In this document: positions 1 through 6,794 of the stretch, in pieces
Numbering within the stretch: position 1 is the first letter of the stretch
How the letters are laid out: every line of letters starts with the position of its first letter
NCBI GenBank assembly: GCA_947629075.1
Contig: CANRCI010000059.1
Span: 1-7,936, forward strand
Reading direction: 5' to 3'
Origin: an uncultured Bacilli bacterium
GTDB lineage: Bacteria > Bacillota_I > Bacilli_A > RF39 > UBA660
DNA: 7,936 nt
The notes under the pieces: generated by a model
Databases searched by the model: none
What the model was told of the DNA's origin: nothing
What the model saw: only the letters and a program-made list of their open reading frames with translations
Made by a program: the position numbers and the translations under genes

Positions 1-73
1 TTACCTTAACATCATTATTGTCATCTTTATATATTAAAAAATCATGATTTGTAATTTGTAATTCATTTTTCAC
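1..73 (-). CDS. N-terminus of a possible RhuM-like protein (partial, runs off the left edge)
   Basis: A GTG start at 73 is preceded by a good Shine-Dalgarno site, GAGGTG at 80-85, with 6 nt spacing. The frame then stays open to the window edge. The 24 visible residues begin MKNELQITNHDFLIYK and continue with an Asp/Asn-rich stretch ending DVKV. A short polar start, a hydrophobic strand with Tyr, an acidic turn and a second strand resemble the N-terminus of RhuM/'virulence protein' family members, which usually continue into a DNA-binding-like 'ETxWLTQ' segment. That segment would lie outside the window, so the family call is a guess from very little sequence. The gene is codirectional with the upstream 211-aa gene, about 66 nt away, and could be cotranscribed. 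That it is a gene is fairly likely; what it encodes is uncertain. Confidence 0.5.
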   Translation of the reverse strand, partial: MKNELQITNHDFLIYKDDNNDVKV

Positions 74-139
74 TATATTCACCTCTTTTTTCTCAAAGTG
101 TAAAAACTTTTTCCTAAATTTTTTATTTATAAGGTTTTA

Positions 140-775
140 TTATAAATACTGGTTAACAAACTTATTTAATGGAATTTCTATAAGCTCATATTTATTTTCT
201 TTATAATTTTGTATTAATTTTTTATTCTCATTATAATACAATTTTACCTTATCTTGGATCCTAGCGGTTGCCTCCTCAAATGTCGGACTATCAGGATATT
301 TTTTACCATAATATTTTATATCGCTTGGATTAATTTCAGACATCATGAAATTTATTACATCAAATCTTGAGTATGTAACTGTTCCCGCATCTATATTTTT
401 TAATCCTACTACAGACAACCTTTTTGGCTTGATATTATCACTTGTACAACCATTTTCAAAATTTCTTTCATTTTCAGTATCATCCATATCAAAACACAAA
501 TATACACCGTTACCCAAATAATCTTCCAAACTACTTGATTCAAGTACCATATTATTTATTTTCTTATCTGCTATCTCTATTTCTCTATTTTTAATTTTAT
601 TATAAACTATATTAAAATCTACAAATAATGCAATTGCACCTTCAAAACCTTCAGAAAAGAACACCTTCACTTTGTCATCGTTTACCAATTTACTATTTCT
701 TTCGTTTCTAGGAAGTAGTCCTAACTTATTAATTGATTTCAATCTATCCAATGTAGTCATATGATAACATTTCAT
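140..775 (-). CDS. Uncharacterised 211-aa protein with an ADP-ribosyltransferase-like N-terminal motif
   Basis: I do not know an assigned function. The ATG at 775 follows GAAAGG at 787-792, a long 11-nt spacing. Residues 4-23 read Y-H-M-T, about ten residues, then G-L-L-P. This is the pattern that opens many ART-fold proteins (DarT, KptA/Tpt1: 'HxT…nl..I...GL'), where the His contacts NAD. A second strand-like segment at about 37-42 (VKVFFSE) matches the position of the ART 'yFs' strand. It is followed by EGAIALFVDF, an acidic middle region (about 95-110, DMDDTENERNFENG) and a Lys/Tyr-rich helical tail. There is no signal peptide or membrane segment, so it is probably cytosolic. I could not locate a convincing catalytic Glu, so enzymatic activity is unproven. 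Similar stand-alone hypothetical proteins occur in Firmicutes, as far as I recall. It lies about 100 nt downstream of the phosphatase gene with no visible terminator between them. Confidence 0.8.
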   Translation of the reverse strand: MKCYHMTTLDRLKSINKLGLLPRNERNSKLVNDDKVKVFFSEGFEGAIALFVDFNIVYNKIKNREIEIADKKINNMVLESSSLEDYLGNGVYLCFDMDDTENERNFENGCTSDNIKPKRLSVVGLKNIDAGTVTYSRFDVINFMMSEINPSDIKYYGKKYPDSPTFEEATARIQDKVKLYYNENKKLIQNYKENKYELIEIPLNKFVNQYL

Positions 776-874
776 CTTTTAATCTACCTTTCAAATTTAT
801 TTATATTTTAAATGTTTATAATAATCTAACTTTTTACAAACTTTCTCTTTATATCTTCTTTTTATAAAAAATTA

Positions 875-1660
875 CTACTTTTTCTCAACGACATATTTTT
901 GAATGATATTTATAACTTCATCATGTACTTTACCATTACTTATTAAGGCACCATTTATGTTTTGATCATATCTCTGGTCATTTCCAAACAGATCAGTTAC
1001 TTTCCCGCCAGCTTCCTCAACGATTACTTTAACTGCAGCAATATCGCAATTTTTATGTTTAGTACCTGGAAAAATTGCAAGTGTAAAATCTCCAGAAGCA
1101 ACACACATACAAGCTCTTATAATACTTCCAATGCCAATAAAATAAGCTCTATGTTGTAACTCTTCTATTACCTCAGATACATTATAATCAGCATTAGGCC
1201 ATAAATCATAATGACATACCGTTTGGAAATCATCTAAGCTATACTCATTTACTGATATTTTTTCATCATTTTTATAAGCGCCTTTTCCTTTAATTGCTGA
1301 ATACAAACTATCCGTAAATGGATCGTAGACCACTCCGACATTGGGAATGCCATCAATTACTAACGCCAAAGAAAATACCGCTACTGGTATGTGTCTCGCA
1401 TACATAGCTGTTCCATCAATGGGATCACACACCCATACAAAATTACTATTTCCAAATTGTTCTTCTTCACCATCAACACAATGATTAGGATATTTTTCTT
1501 TTACTCTTTTGATTAAATAAGAATTAATTTCAGTATCAGCAATAGTTACAATTGTCTTATCACCTTTATAACTAGCACCATTATTTTGATTAAAGTATTT
1601 TAGCATTATTTTACCTGCTTCATAGGCAATACTTTTCGCAAATTCCAAATATTCTTCCAT
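875..1660 (-). CDS. Inositol monophosphatase family Mg-dependent phosphatase
   Basis: This is a 261-aa cytosolic phosphatase of the FIG/IMPase superfamily, whose members remove phosphate from inositol-1-phosphate, histidinol phosphate, PAP and similar small molecules using Mg2+. The metal-site motifs are all recognisable: GEE at 64-66, DPIDGT at 79-84, the GS…VASGDF segment at 178-192, and CDIAA at 205-209 followed by EEAGGKVTD. The last motif is normally W-D-x-A-A, so Trp is replaced by Cys while the metal-ligand Asp206 is kept. Length is normal for the family. I chose ATG 1660 over the in-frame GTG at 1669 because AAGGAG at 1672-1677 ends only 2 nt before the GTG. The gene sits about 70 nt after the Ham1-like gene with no terminator or clear promoter between, so cotranscription is likely. 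Substrate cannot be read from sequence; the neighbours hint at a nucleotide-derived phosphate such as PAP, which is inference. Confidence 0.93.
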   Translation of the reverse strand: MEEYLEFAKSIAYEAGKIMLKYFNQNNGASYKGDKTIVTIADTEINSYLIKRVKEKYPNHCVDGEEEQFGNSNFVWVCDPIDGTAMYARHIPVAVFSLALVIDGIPNVGVVYDPFTDSLYSAIKGKGAYKNDEKISVNEYSLDDFQTVCHYDLWPNADYNVSEVIEELQHRAYFIGIGSIIRACMCVASGDFTLAIFPGTKHKNCDIAAVKVIVEEAGGKVTDLFGNDQRYDQNINGALISNGKVHDEVINIIQKYVVEKK

Positions 1661-1671
1661 TCTAATCACTA

Positions 1672-1677
1672 CTCCTT
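1672..1677 (-). promoter_or_regulatory. Shine-Dalgarno site deciding the phosphatase start
   Basis: AAGGAG on the minus strand. It lies 11 nt from the ATG at 1660 and only 2 nt from the GTG at 1669, which favours the ATG although its spacing is on the long side. Confidence 0.6.
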
Positions 1678-1731
1678 AATGTTGACTTTAATATTATTTA
1701 TAAGTTATTGATTTTTTACTATATTTATTAT

Positions 1732-2355
1732 CTACTTTTTAGTTAAACTCTTATCCTTTATACTGTTAGTTATAAAATCGATAACATCACTTTCATCTTC
1801 TTTTATATGTTTTTTATCATCATCAGTAATATCCGTAAAATATTTATTCAATTTTTTATTAATCGATATACTATTTAATGGATATCCAGGATTTATCTTA
1901 TCTGATGGTTTATCTACAATATAAAAATCTTCTTTACTCCAAGTATAAGTTTTCTCTATTCCATTACAAATTATGGCTATACCATAAATCCATCTACAAG
2001 TTAATTTGCCGTCATCACCATAAGTGTGTGCCAAATTAGAATAATACTCTAACATTTCATCATCGGAAAGTCTTTTACCATTGACACGTCTCACAAACAT
2101 TCCTGGCTGTTTATCTTCTGGTATATTATCGATGTACAAATTATCATCCATAGCTAGAACAGGCAAATCATAGATACTGGCATACGCTCTTGCTTTTATA
2201 AGAGCATTTTCTATAGCGTTATTTCCATCTTCTTCAACATCGACCTTTTTATCGATATCATTTATAGAAATTATTTCAATGTCATTTTTCAAAAGTCCCT
2301 TTTTAAATCTTCTTACTTTACTTTCATTTTCAGTAGCAAACAATATTTTTTTCAT
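1732..2355 (-). CDS. Divergent Ham1/RdgB (ITPase-like) NTP pyrophosphatase family protein
   Basis: This 207-aa cytosolic protein has the Ham1 fold signature. Known members hydrolyse non-canonical purine NTPs (ITP, dITP, XTP) to the monophosphate and pyrophosphate, keeping them out of DNA and RNA. Visible motifs are ATENESK at 7-13 (family: ATxNxxK), the ENALIKARAYA segment at 49-59, LPVLAMDDNL at 64-73 carrying the likely catalytic Asp pair 70-71 (family: aDDSGL), and PGMFVRR at 84-90 (family: PGvySaR). It departs from the family in having Arg16 where a Glu is usual, NLY after the Asp pair instead of SGL, and no clear SHR near the C-terminus (KHIKED at 182-187 lies there). Substrate choice may therefore be altered. 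The ATG overlaps the upstream glycosylase stop as ATGA, and GAGGTG at 2361-2366 gives 5 nt spacing, so the two are translationally coupled. Confidence 0.88.
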   Translation of the reverse strand: MKKILFATENESKVRRFKKGLLKNDIEIISINDIDKKVDVEEDGNNAIENALIKARAYASIYDLPVLAMDDNLYIDNIPEDKQPGMFVRRVNGKRLSDDEMLEYYSNLAHTYGDDGKLTCRWIYGIAIICNGIEKTYTWSKEDFYIVDKPSDKINPGYPLNSISINKKLNKYFTDITDDDKKHIKEDESDVIDFITNSIKDKSLTKK

Positions 2356-3020
2356 ATAAACACCTCACTATTTATTTCATTTTCTATTATCCAATTGATA
2401 TCTTCTATTGCTTTATCCATATTAAATATACCATTACCAACCGGATAGTAAACAGGATAAACTTTATACATATGCCCATTAATTTTTATTTTGTGACATA
2501 CTTTTCTATTTAGAGATACCGAAATCTTTTTATCTAAAATGATTGAACTAACTTGATTACCGAATGCGATAATAATTTTTGGCTTTATTATATCTATTTC
2601 CTTAAATAATAAATCGAGATACTTTTTTAATACGTCATCCGATAAAGGCCTGGCATCGATTTGGGTACATTTTCCTAGATTAGTAATAAATATTTTCTTT
2701 TTTGCTATTTCTTCATAAACGCGATCACAGAATTCATAATCCCACTCTTGGGGTTTCTTTTCTTGAATTTTGTAAAATAAATCTTCGCTCAATAAATGCG
2801 TTTGATAAAATAATTTCCAGATATTTTTAGTTCCAAGCCAAGGAGATTTTCTACCTTTCCACGATTTGACGCTTGCAATATTTCTACCAGTAGGATTCAT
2901 GAAGACAAAGCAAATATCAGGATGATCTTCGCATCCACCATTATATATAGAATCTAGTTCCCGGGAACCGTATTTAATTTGCATTTGATCATATTCTTTT
3001 TTTAAATCGGCTATTTTCAA
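2352..3020 (-). CDS. Uracil-DNA glycosylase superfamily protein
   Basis: This 222-aa cytosolic protein has the alpha/beta UDG fold; family members excise uracil or other damaged bases from DNA. Motif I reads CFVFMNPTGRNIAS at 37-50. The M-N-P core with Asn42 resembles the MUG/SMUG1 type (G-[MI]-N-P-G) rather than GQDPYH or GEAPG. ITNLGKC at 112-118 corresponds to the central 'TN..KC' strand of family 4/5 enzymes, and KPKIIIAFG at 146-154 is the usual penultimate strand. YYPVGNG at 191-197 occupies the place of the HPS loop. No four-Cys iron-sulfur set is obvious. I prefer the TTG start at 3020 because GGGGTGAG at 3025-3032 lies about 5 nt upstream. An in-frame GTG at 3029 falls inside that site and would add three residues. 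The gene is the first of a probable operon with its own promoter; its TGA overlaps the next ATG. Actual substrate is unknown. Confidence 0.88.
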   Translation of the reverse strand: MKIADLKKEYDQMQIKYGSRELDSIYNGGCEDHPDICFVFMNPTGRNIASVKSWKGRKSPWLGTKNIWKLFYQTHLLSEDLFYKIQEKKPQEWDYEFCDRVYEEIAKKKIFITNLGKCTQIDARPLSDDVLKKYLDLLFKEIDIIKPKIIIAFGNQVSSIILDKKISVSLNRKVCHKIKINGHMYKVYPVYYPVGNGIFNMDKAIEDINWIIENEINSEVFI

Positions 3021-3024
3021 ACTA

Positions 3025-3032
3025 CTCACCCC
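3025..3032 (-). promoter_or_regulatory. Shine-Dalgarno site deciding the glycosylase start
   Basis: GGGGTGAG on the minus strand, about 5 nt before the TTG at 3020. The alternative GTG start at 3029 is embedded within it and has no good site of its own upstream, only AGTTGG. Confidence 0.55.
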
Positions 3033-3060
3033 AACTATATTAAAATTTTTTACTAAAAGC

Positions 3061-3112
3061 GAAAAAAGTAAACGATGAAATCTTTATTTACCACCAAAAT
3101 AAGTCTTTTTTC
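3061..3112 (-). other. Possible leader RNA structure upstream of the glycosylase operon
   Basis: In the predicted 5' leader, GAAAAAAG (3105-3112) is perfectly complementary to CTTTTTTC (3061-3068). A smaller hairpin, GTAAAT with GTTTAC (one G-T pair), sits directly inside the second arm, and the T6 run follows it. It could act as a weak attenuator or be chance in AT-rich sequence. It matches no riboswitch class I know. Confidence 0.25.
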
Positions 3113-3119
3113 TCTATAT

Positions 3120-3128
3120 ATTATAACA
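3120..3128 (-). promoter_or_regulatory. Extended -10 promoter of the glycosylase-Ham1-phosphatase operon
   Basis: On the minus strand TGTTATAAT (TG at 3127-3128, TATAAT at 3120-3125) is a perfect extended -10. No recognisable -35 lies 16-18 bp upstream; the hexamer at 17 bp is CCGGTA. Predicted transcription would begin near 3113, giving a leader of about 90 nt before the TTG start. It lies downstream of the mgtA terminator, as expected for a new unit. Confidence 0.6.
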
Positions 3129-3209
3129 TACTCGCCTTACTTTACCGGCTTCTTTTTAATAATTAGTAAAATTCATCATCCAATAACCATTAACAAAATA
3201 GCTGTAAAT

Positions 3210-3238
3210 AAAAGAACTGAATAATTATCAGTTCCTTT
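3210..3238 (-). terminator. Intrinsic terminator after mgtA
   Basis: The 11-bp stem AAAGGAACTGA / TCAGTTCTTTT has one G-T pair and a 7-nt loop. Its distal arm ends in a U-rich tail (TTTTATTT). It starts about 16 nt beyond the mgtA stop codon. Confidence 0.78.
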
Positions 3239-3254
3239 GATGACATATATCTTT

Positions 3255-5828
3255 TTAAAGCCATTCTTTATATTTCTTTATATATAATTTCTTAACTACA
3301 CTTACGACACAAATATATACAGCAATCAATACAACAGCCCATAAATAGAATTTAAGTGGAAGAACAACAAATCCAAAAGTTTTAAAACCACTAAACAATA
3401 TCGGTATAACGATAGTTAAAAGGGCTGAGAATAAAGTCAATCCCGTCAATATTGGACTAGCTTTAGAATCGATAAATGGTCTTTTACTAGTTCGAACGTT
3501 ATGAATAATTAATAATTCGGTAAGTAAACATATGACAAACCATGACGTTTGGAAATGTGCTTGAAATTCGATACTGTTATAACCTAGGGCAAACCAGAAA
3601 ATTACAAATGCTAAAATATCGACGAATGACGAAGCAAGTCCCATGACGAACATGAATCGCGATAAACCTTTAGTATTCCATTTTTTAGGTTTTTCTAAAA
3701 ATTCCGAATCGACGTTATCGTAAGGTATTCCAATTTGGGAAAAATCGTAAATGAAGTCTTGGAATAACATTTGAATTGGCAGTAGTGGTAGAAATGGTAA
3801 AAATATCGATGCAACCATGATGGAGAAAACGTCACCAAAATCGTCAGCTAAAGCCATCTTCATATACTTTATTACGTTTCCATAAACTTTTCTACCTTCG
3901 ATTATTCCATCGTAGACAACGTTCAAGCTCTTTTCTAAAATGATGATATCACTTGCCTCTTTAGCAATGTCAGTCGCCTTATCAACCGAAATACCAACAT
4001 CAGCAAGGTGAAGTGAAGGAGCATCATTTACTCCATCCCCCATAAAGCCAACGACGTGGGAATTACCTTTTAAAACTTTTACAACTCGTTCTTTTTGCAT
4101 CGGATTAAGTCTTGCAAAAACATTAGTTTCTTCGACTAGATAAGCTAACTTTTGATCGGAATAACTATCTATTTCCGAACCTAAAATAATATTTTTTACT
4201 TCTAATCCTACTTCCTTACATATAGCTAGAGTCGCCTCAATATTATCACCAGTTAATACTTTTACCTCAACCCCATGATCTTTTAATTGTTGCAATACTG
4301 CTTTAACATCTTTTTTAGCTGGCGCTAAGAATCCGACAAACCCTAAGAAAACCATATCTTGTTCATCGTTTTTATTAAAGACATTGACCCCTGAATAAGT
4401 CTCCTTTTCAGCCAAAGCTATGACCTGCATTCCTTTCTTTTCAAGTTCTTTTGCCTTGGTGACAGCTTTTTCTCTAAGACTACTAGTTATCTTTTTTACT
4501 TCACCCTTATAATTTATTTTAGTACAGATATTTAGTACTTGTTCTAGTGCTCCTTTAGTATAAATTCTATACTCTTCATCTTTCTTTACTACTACCGATT
4601 GAATTTTTCTGACGTAATCAAAGGGAATTTCATCCACTTTTTTGTAACCAGCTTTTAATTGTTCCACTTTATTTTTTTTGGCGTAATCGATGATGGCCTT
4701 GTCGACGATATTTTTCATTCCGGTAGAAAATTCACTATTTAGATAGGCATATTTCAAAATGGATTCATCCTCTTCACCCATTACATTTATATATTTTTGT
4801 AAAACTATCTGATTTTCTGTTAGAGTCCCGGTTTTATCTGTACATAATACATCCATCGAACCCAAGTTTTGAATAGACTCCATTCTTTTAACTAGTGTCT
4901 TCTTTTTAACCAATGCCTTACTACCTTTAGCAACATTGACATTAACGATCATCGGCAACATCGAAGGAGTAATTCCTACTGCCACTGACAGAGCAAAAAG
5001 GATTGCTGAAGAAAAATTATTTTTAATTAATCCATCTACGATTAAAACAAAAAATACAGTACCAATCATGTAATAAAGCAATAACTTTGTTATTTTTTTC
5101 ATACCTATATCAAAACTGGTTTCATTATGTTTATTGACTAATTCTTTACCCATAATTCCGAGATAAGTATTAACACCCGTTTTGATTACTACTCCCACTC
5201 CTTCACCAGAGACAACTGATGATTCAGTTAGGCAAATATTACTGATGTCAAAAATGTTATTTGAGTCCTTCACAATCGTACTCTTTTCAATTGGAACAGA
5301 CTCACCGGTAAATACTGATTGATTGACGAATAAGTCTTTGGCTTCAATCAAAACCATATCGGCTGGTACTACAGCTCCTGCATTTAGATTGATAACGTCC
5401 CCCACCACAATTTTTTCAGCTTTGATATTCTTTTCCTTACCATCACGAACAACATTGGCACGGGAAAATATCTTGGCCTTTAATTTTTGATTGAACTTGT
5501 ACTCGGAATAATCTTGAAAAAATCTGATAAAAGCGCTGATAAAACCGATCATAACTATTATAACTGAACCTAGTTTATCCCCTAACATATAATTGATAAT
5601 TGCTAAAAAGAACAATATGATAATAAACGGATCTTTAAGAGAATTAAGAAAGAAATACAGCGGACCATGTTTAACTTCTTTTATGTAAACGTTTAAACCA
5701 TTTTTATTTAATAGATAATCAGCCTCTCTAGTTTTCTTCCCCTTTTCTGTAGTCTTAAAAGTTTTAAGTATTTTAGTTTTATTAAATTTAGATATTTCTT
5801 TATATTTTTCGTATAACTGTTTTTCCAT
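3255..5828 (-). CDS. mgtA: Magnesium-translocating P-type ATPase (MgtA/MgtB type)
   Basis: This 857-aa integral membrane pump imports Mg2+ at the cost of ATP (P3B ATPase). In order: N-terminal cytosolic region; two membrane helices at about 65-103; actuator domain with TGES at 174-177; helices M3-M4 at about 248-300 with VGITPSMLPM at 284-293, the MgtA-type ion-path signature; phosphorylation site DKTGT at 331-335 with Asp331; nucleotide-binding KGA at 425-427; TGDN at 526-529; GDGVND at 597-602; and a C-terminal membrane block from about 660 that includes QMLFQDFIYDFSQIGIPYDN, typical of MgtA. Length is close to the family norm of about 900. The ATG at 5828 has GAGGTGG with 5 nt spacing. It is monocistronic between a strong promoter and a terminator. 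The leader of about 27 nt leaves no room for an M-box riboswitch, so Mg control, if any, is probably by a protein or post-translational. Confidence 0.97.
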   Translation of the reverse strand: MEKQLYEKYKEISKFNKTKILKTFKTTEKGKKTREADYLLNKNGLNVYIKEVKHGPLYFFLNSLKDPFIIILFFLAIINYMLGDKLGSVIIVMIGFISAFIRFFQDYSEYKFNQKLKAKIFSRANVVRDGKEKNIKAEKIVVGDVINLNAGAVVPADMVLIEAKDLFVNQSVFTGESVPIEKSTIVKDSNNIFDISNICLTESSVVSGEGVGVVIKTGVNTYLGIMGKELVNKHNETSFDIGMKKITKLLLYYMIGTVFFVLIVDGLIKNNFSSAILFALSVAVGITPSMLPMIVNVNVAKGSKALVKKKTLVKRMESIQNLGSMDVLCTDKTGTLTENQIVLQKYINVMGEEDESILKYAYLNSEFSTGMKNIVDKAIIDYAKKNKVEQLKAGYKKVDEIPFDYVRKIQSVVVKKDEEYRIYTKGALEQVLNICTKINYKGEVKKITSSLREKAVTKAKELEKKGMQVIALAEKETYSGVNVFNKNDEQDMVFLGFVGFLAPAKKDVKAVLQQLKDHGVEVKVLTGDNIEATLAICKEVGLEVKNIILGSEIDSYSDQKLAYLVEETNVFARLNPMQKERVVKVLKGNSHVVGFMGDGVNDAPSLHLADVGISVDKATDIAKEASDIIILEKSLNVVYDGIIEGRKVYGNVIKYMKMALADDFGDVFSIMVASIFLPFLPLLPIQMLFQDFIYDFSQIGIPYDNVDSEFLEKPKKWNTKGLSRFMFVMGLASSFVDILAFVIFWFALGYNSIEFQAHFQTSWFVICLLTELLIIHNVRTSKRPFIDSKASPILTGLTLFSALLTIVIPILFSGFKTFGFVVLPLKFYLWAVVLIAVYICVVSVVKKLYIKKYKEWL

Positions 5829-5861
5829 TTATGCCACCTCGATTATTACTAATTATCTTTT

Positions 5862-5890
5862 ATTATAGCATTATTAAAAAATGTTCTCAA
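5862..5890 (-). promoter_or_regulatory. Promoter of mgtA
   Basis: The -35 TTGAGA (5885-5890) and -10 TATAAT (5862-5867) are separated by exactly 17 bp, and TG at the extended position gives TGCTATAAT. Predicted start is near 5855, about 27 nt before the ATG. It is the best sigma-A promoter in the window. Confidence 0.85.
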
Positions 5891-5920
5891 CCCAAATGTA
5901 GTGCGGTTAACAAATGAGAA
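5884..5920. promoter_or_regulatory. Possible operator overlapping the mgtA -35
   Basis: On the plus strand TTCTCAACC (5884-5892) is mirrored by GGTT (5905-5908) and TGAGAA (5915-5920), an interrupted inverted repeat. The left arm covers the mgtA -35 box. It may be a repressor site, but the asymmetry and short arms leave chance likely. Confidence 0.25.
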
Positions 5921-5935
5921 TTTTAATTTTTTCAT

Positions 5936-5974
5936 AAAAAAAGACAGACAAAACATATTATTCATCCGTCTTTT
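5936..5974 (-). terminator. Intrinsic terminator after the serine hydrolase gene
   Basis: Ten base pairs form between AAAAGACGGA (5965-5974) and TCTGTCTTTT (5939-5948), with one G-T pair and a 16-nt loop, and seven Ts follow (5936-5942, partly shared with the stem). It lies directly after the TAA at 5980-5982 and separates this gene from mgtA. Confidence 0.82.
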
Positions 5975-5979
5975 GATCT

Positions 5980-6747
5980 TTATTTCACTTTAATTTTTCC
6001 TTTGTTTTCAATAAAATTTTGATAAACTAATTCACTTATCTGGCCACCTAGTTCTATACCCTTATTATCAAAATTATACTTTATGTCATCGAGATTAGAT
6101 ATGAAAATAGATATTATACCACCATCATTACGAAGATTTTTCATTTTATCATCTAACCAAACGATACCGCCAGATTTTGATGCGATATAATTGAGGTTAC
6201 TTGATTTACTTCCCATGGTGATAACATCTAATGGAGGTAAGTATTTTTCCAACATCTCTCGATATTCCTGCCTTTTTAATATATCGAGACAATTGTCCGA
6301 TATTTCTTTATTTATTAACTTTCCATTATGTATCATTTCGTACAATCTGGCATATTCATAAGGAGTTGTTGTCCCTAATTCTAGATACTTGGTAATATTT
6401 ACTTCATGTAACAATTTAGTATTTTTAAACCCTAACTCTTGAATAGTTTTATTGATATTATCAATTCCTAAATAATCGATTAATTTATTAGTTGCAATAT
6501 TATCACTTTCAGTAATCATTAGTAAAGCGTAATCTTTGCTTCTAAATTTCAATCCGTAATCAAAGTTACTAATAATCCCAGAATTTAAACCGGCAATATT
6601 ATCAGCTTCTGTATATTCGAAATAATCATCTTTACTTATTTTCCCTTCATATAATTGTTTAAAATATTCAACTAGAATGAATGTCTTAATACAACTAGCA
6701 GTCTCGAAAGCGACATTTTCATTATATTTAATTGTATTGTCATGCAT
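5980..6747 (-). CDS. Class A beta-lactamase-fold serine hydrolase, apparently 5'-frameshifted
   Basis: The 255-aa open frame carries the penicilloyl-serine hydrolase signature: SCIK at 18-21 (S-x-x-K, Ser18 nucleophile), SDN at 81-83 spaced 63 residues on as in class A enzymes, TTTP at 126-129, and KSG at 191-193 in place of KTG. An omega-loop Glu (E-x-x-L-N) is not apparent; Glu123 is only three residues before TTTP. True beta-lactamase turnover is therefore doubtful and another amidase or esterase role is possible. The ATG at 6747 has no Shine-Dalgarno site and falls inside the first strand of the fold. The same frame stays open upstream to 6828 and encodes matching fold residues (IIKNSKYDIGLYITD) but has no usual start codon. 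An ATG at 6818 with GGAGG is one base out of frame. No signal peptide is present in either version. The gene is last in its transcription unit, before a strong terminator. Confidence 0.78.
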   Translation of the reverse strand: MHDNTIKYNENVAFETASCIKTFILVEYFKQLYEGKISKDDYFEYTEADNIAGLNSGIISNFDYGLKFRSKDYALLMITESDNIATNKLIDYLGIDNINKTIQELGFKNTKLLHEVNITKYLELGTTTPYEYARLYEMIHNGKLINKEISDNCLDILKRQEYREMLEKYLPPLDVITMGSKSSNLNYIASKSGGIVWLDDKMKNLRNDGGIISIFISNLDDIKYNFDNKGIELGGQISELVYQNFIENKGKIKVK

Positions 6748-6794
6748 ATCAGTGATGTAAAGACCAATATCATATTTACTATTTTTAATTATAT

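Noticed and set aside
776..874. Search for a promoter or terminator between the phosphatase and ART-like genes
   Set aside because: Several TATAAA-like hexamers occur, but none has a supporting -35, and there is no GC-containing hairpin with a U-tract.
962..1159. A 65-codon plus-strand open frame opposite the phosphatase gene
   Set aside because: It lies antisense to well-conserved IMPase motifs, has no recognisable domain and no neighbours on that strand. It is best explained as a shadow of the real gene.
1682..1710. Plus-strand TTGACT with an AT-rich -10-like hexamer 17 bp on
   Set aside because: The -10 hexamer (TTATTG) is poor and it would only drive antisense RNA into the Ham1 gene. 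AT-rich DNA produces such matches often.
5829..5979. An M-box or other Mg riboswitch upstream of mgtA
   Set aside because: The gap holds the upstream terminator and a near-consensus promoter about 27 nt from the start codon, leaving no room for a structured aptamer in the transcript.
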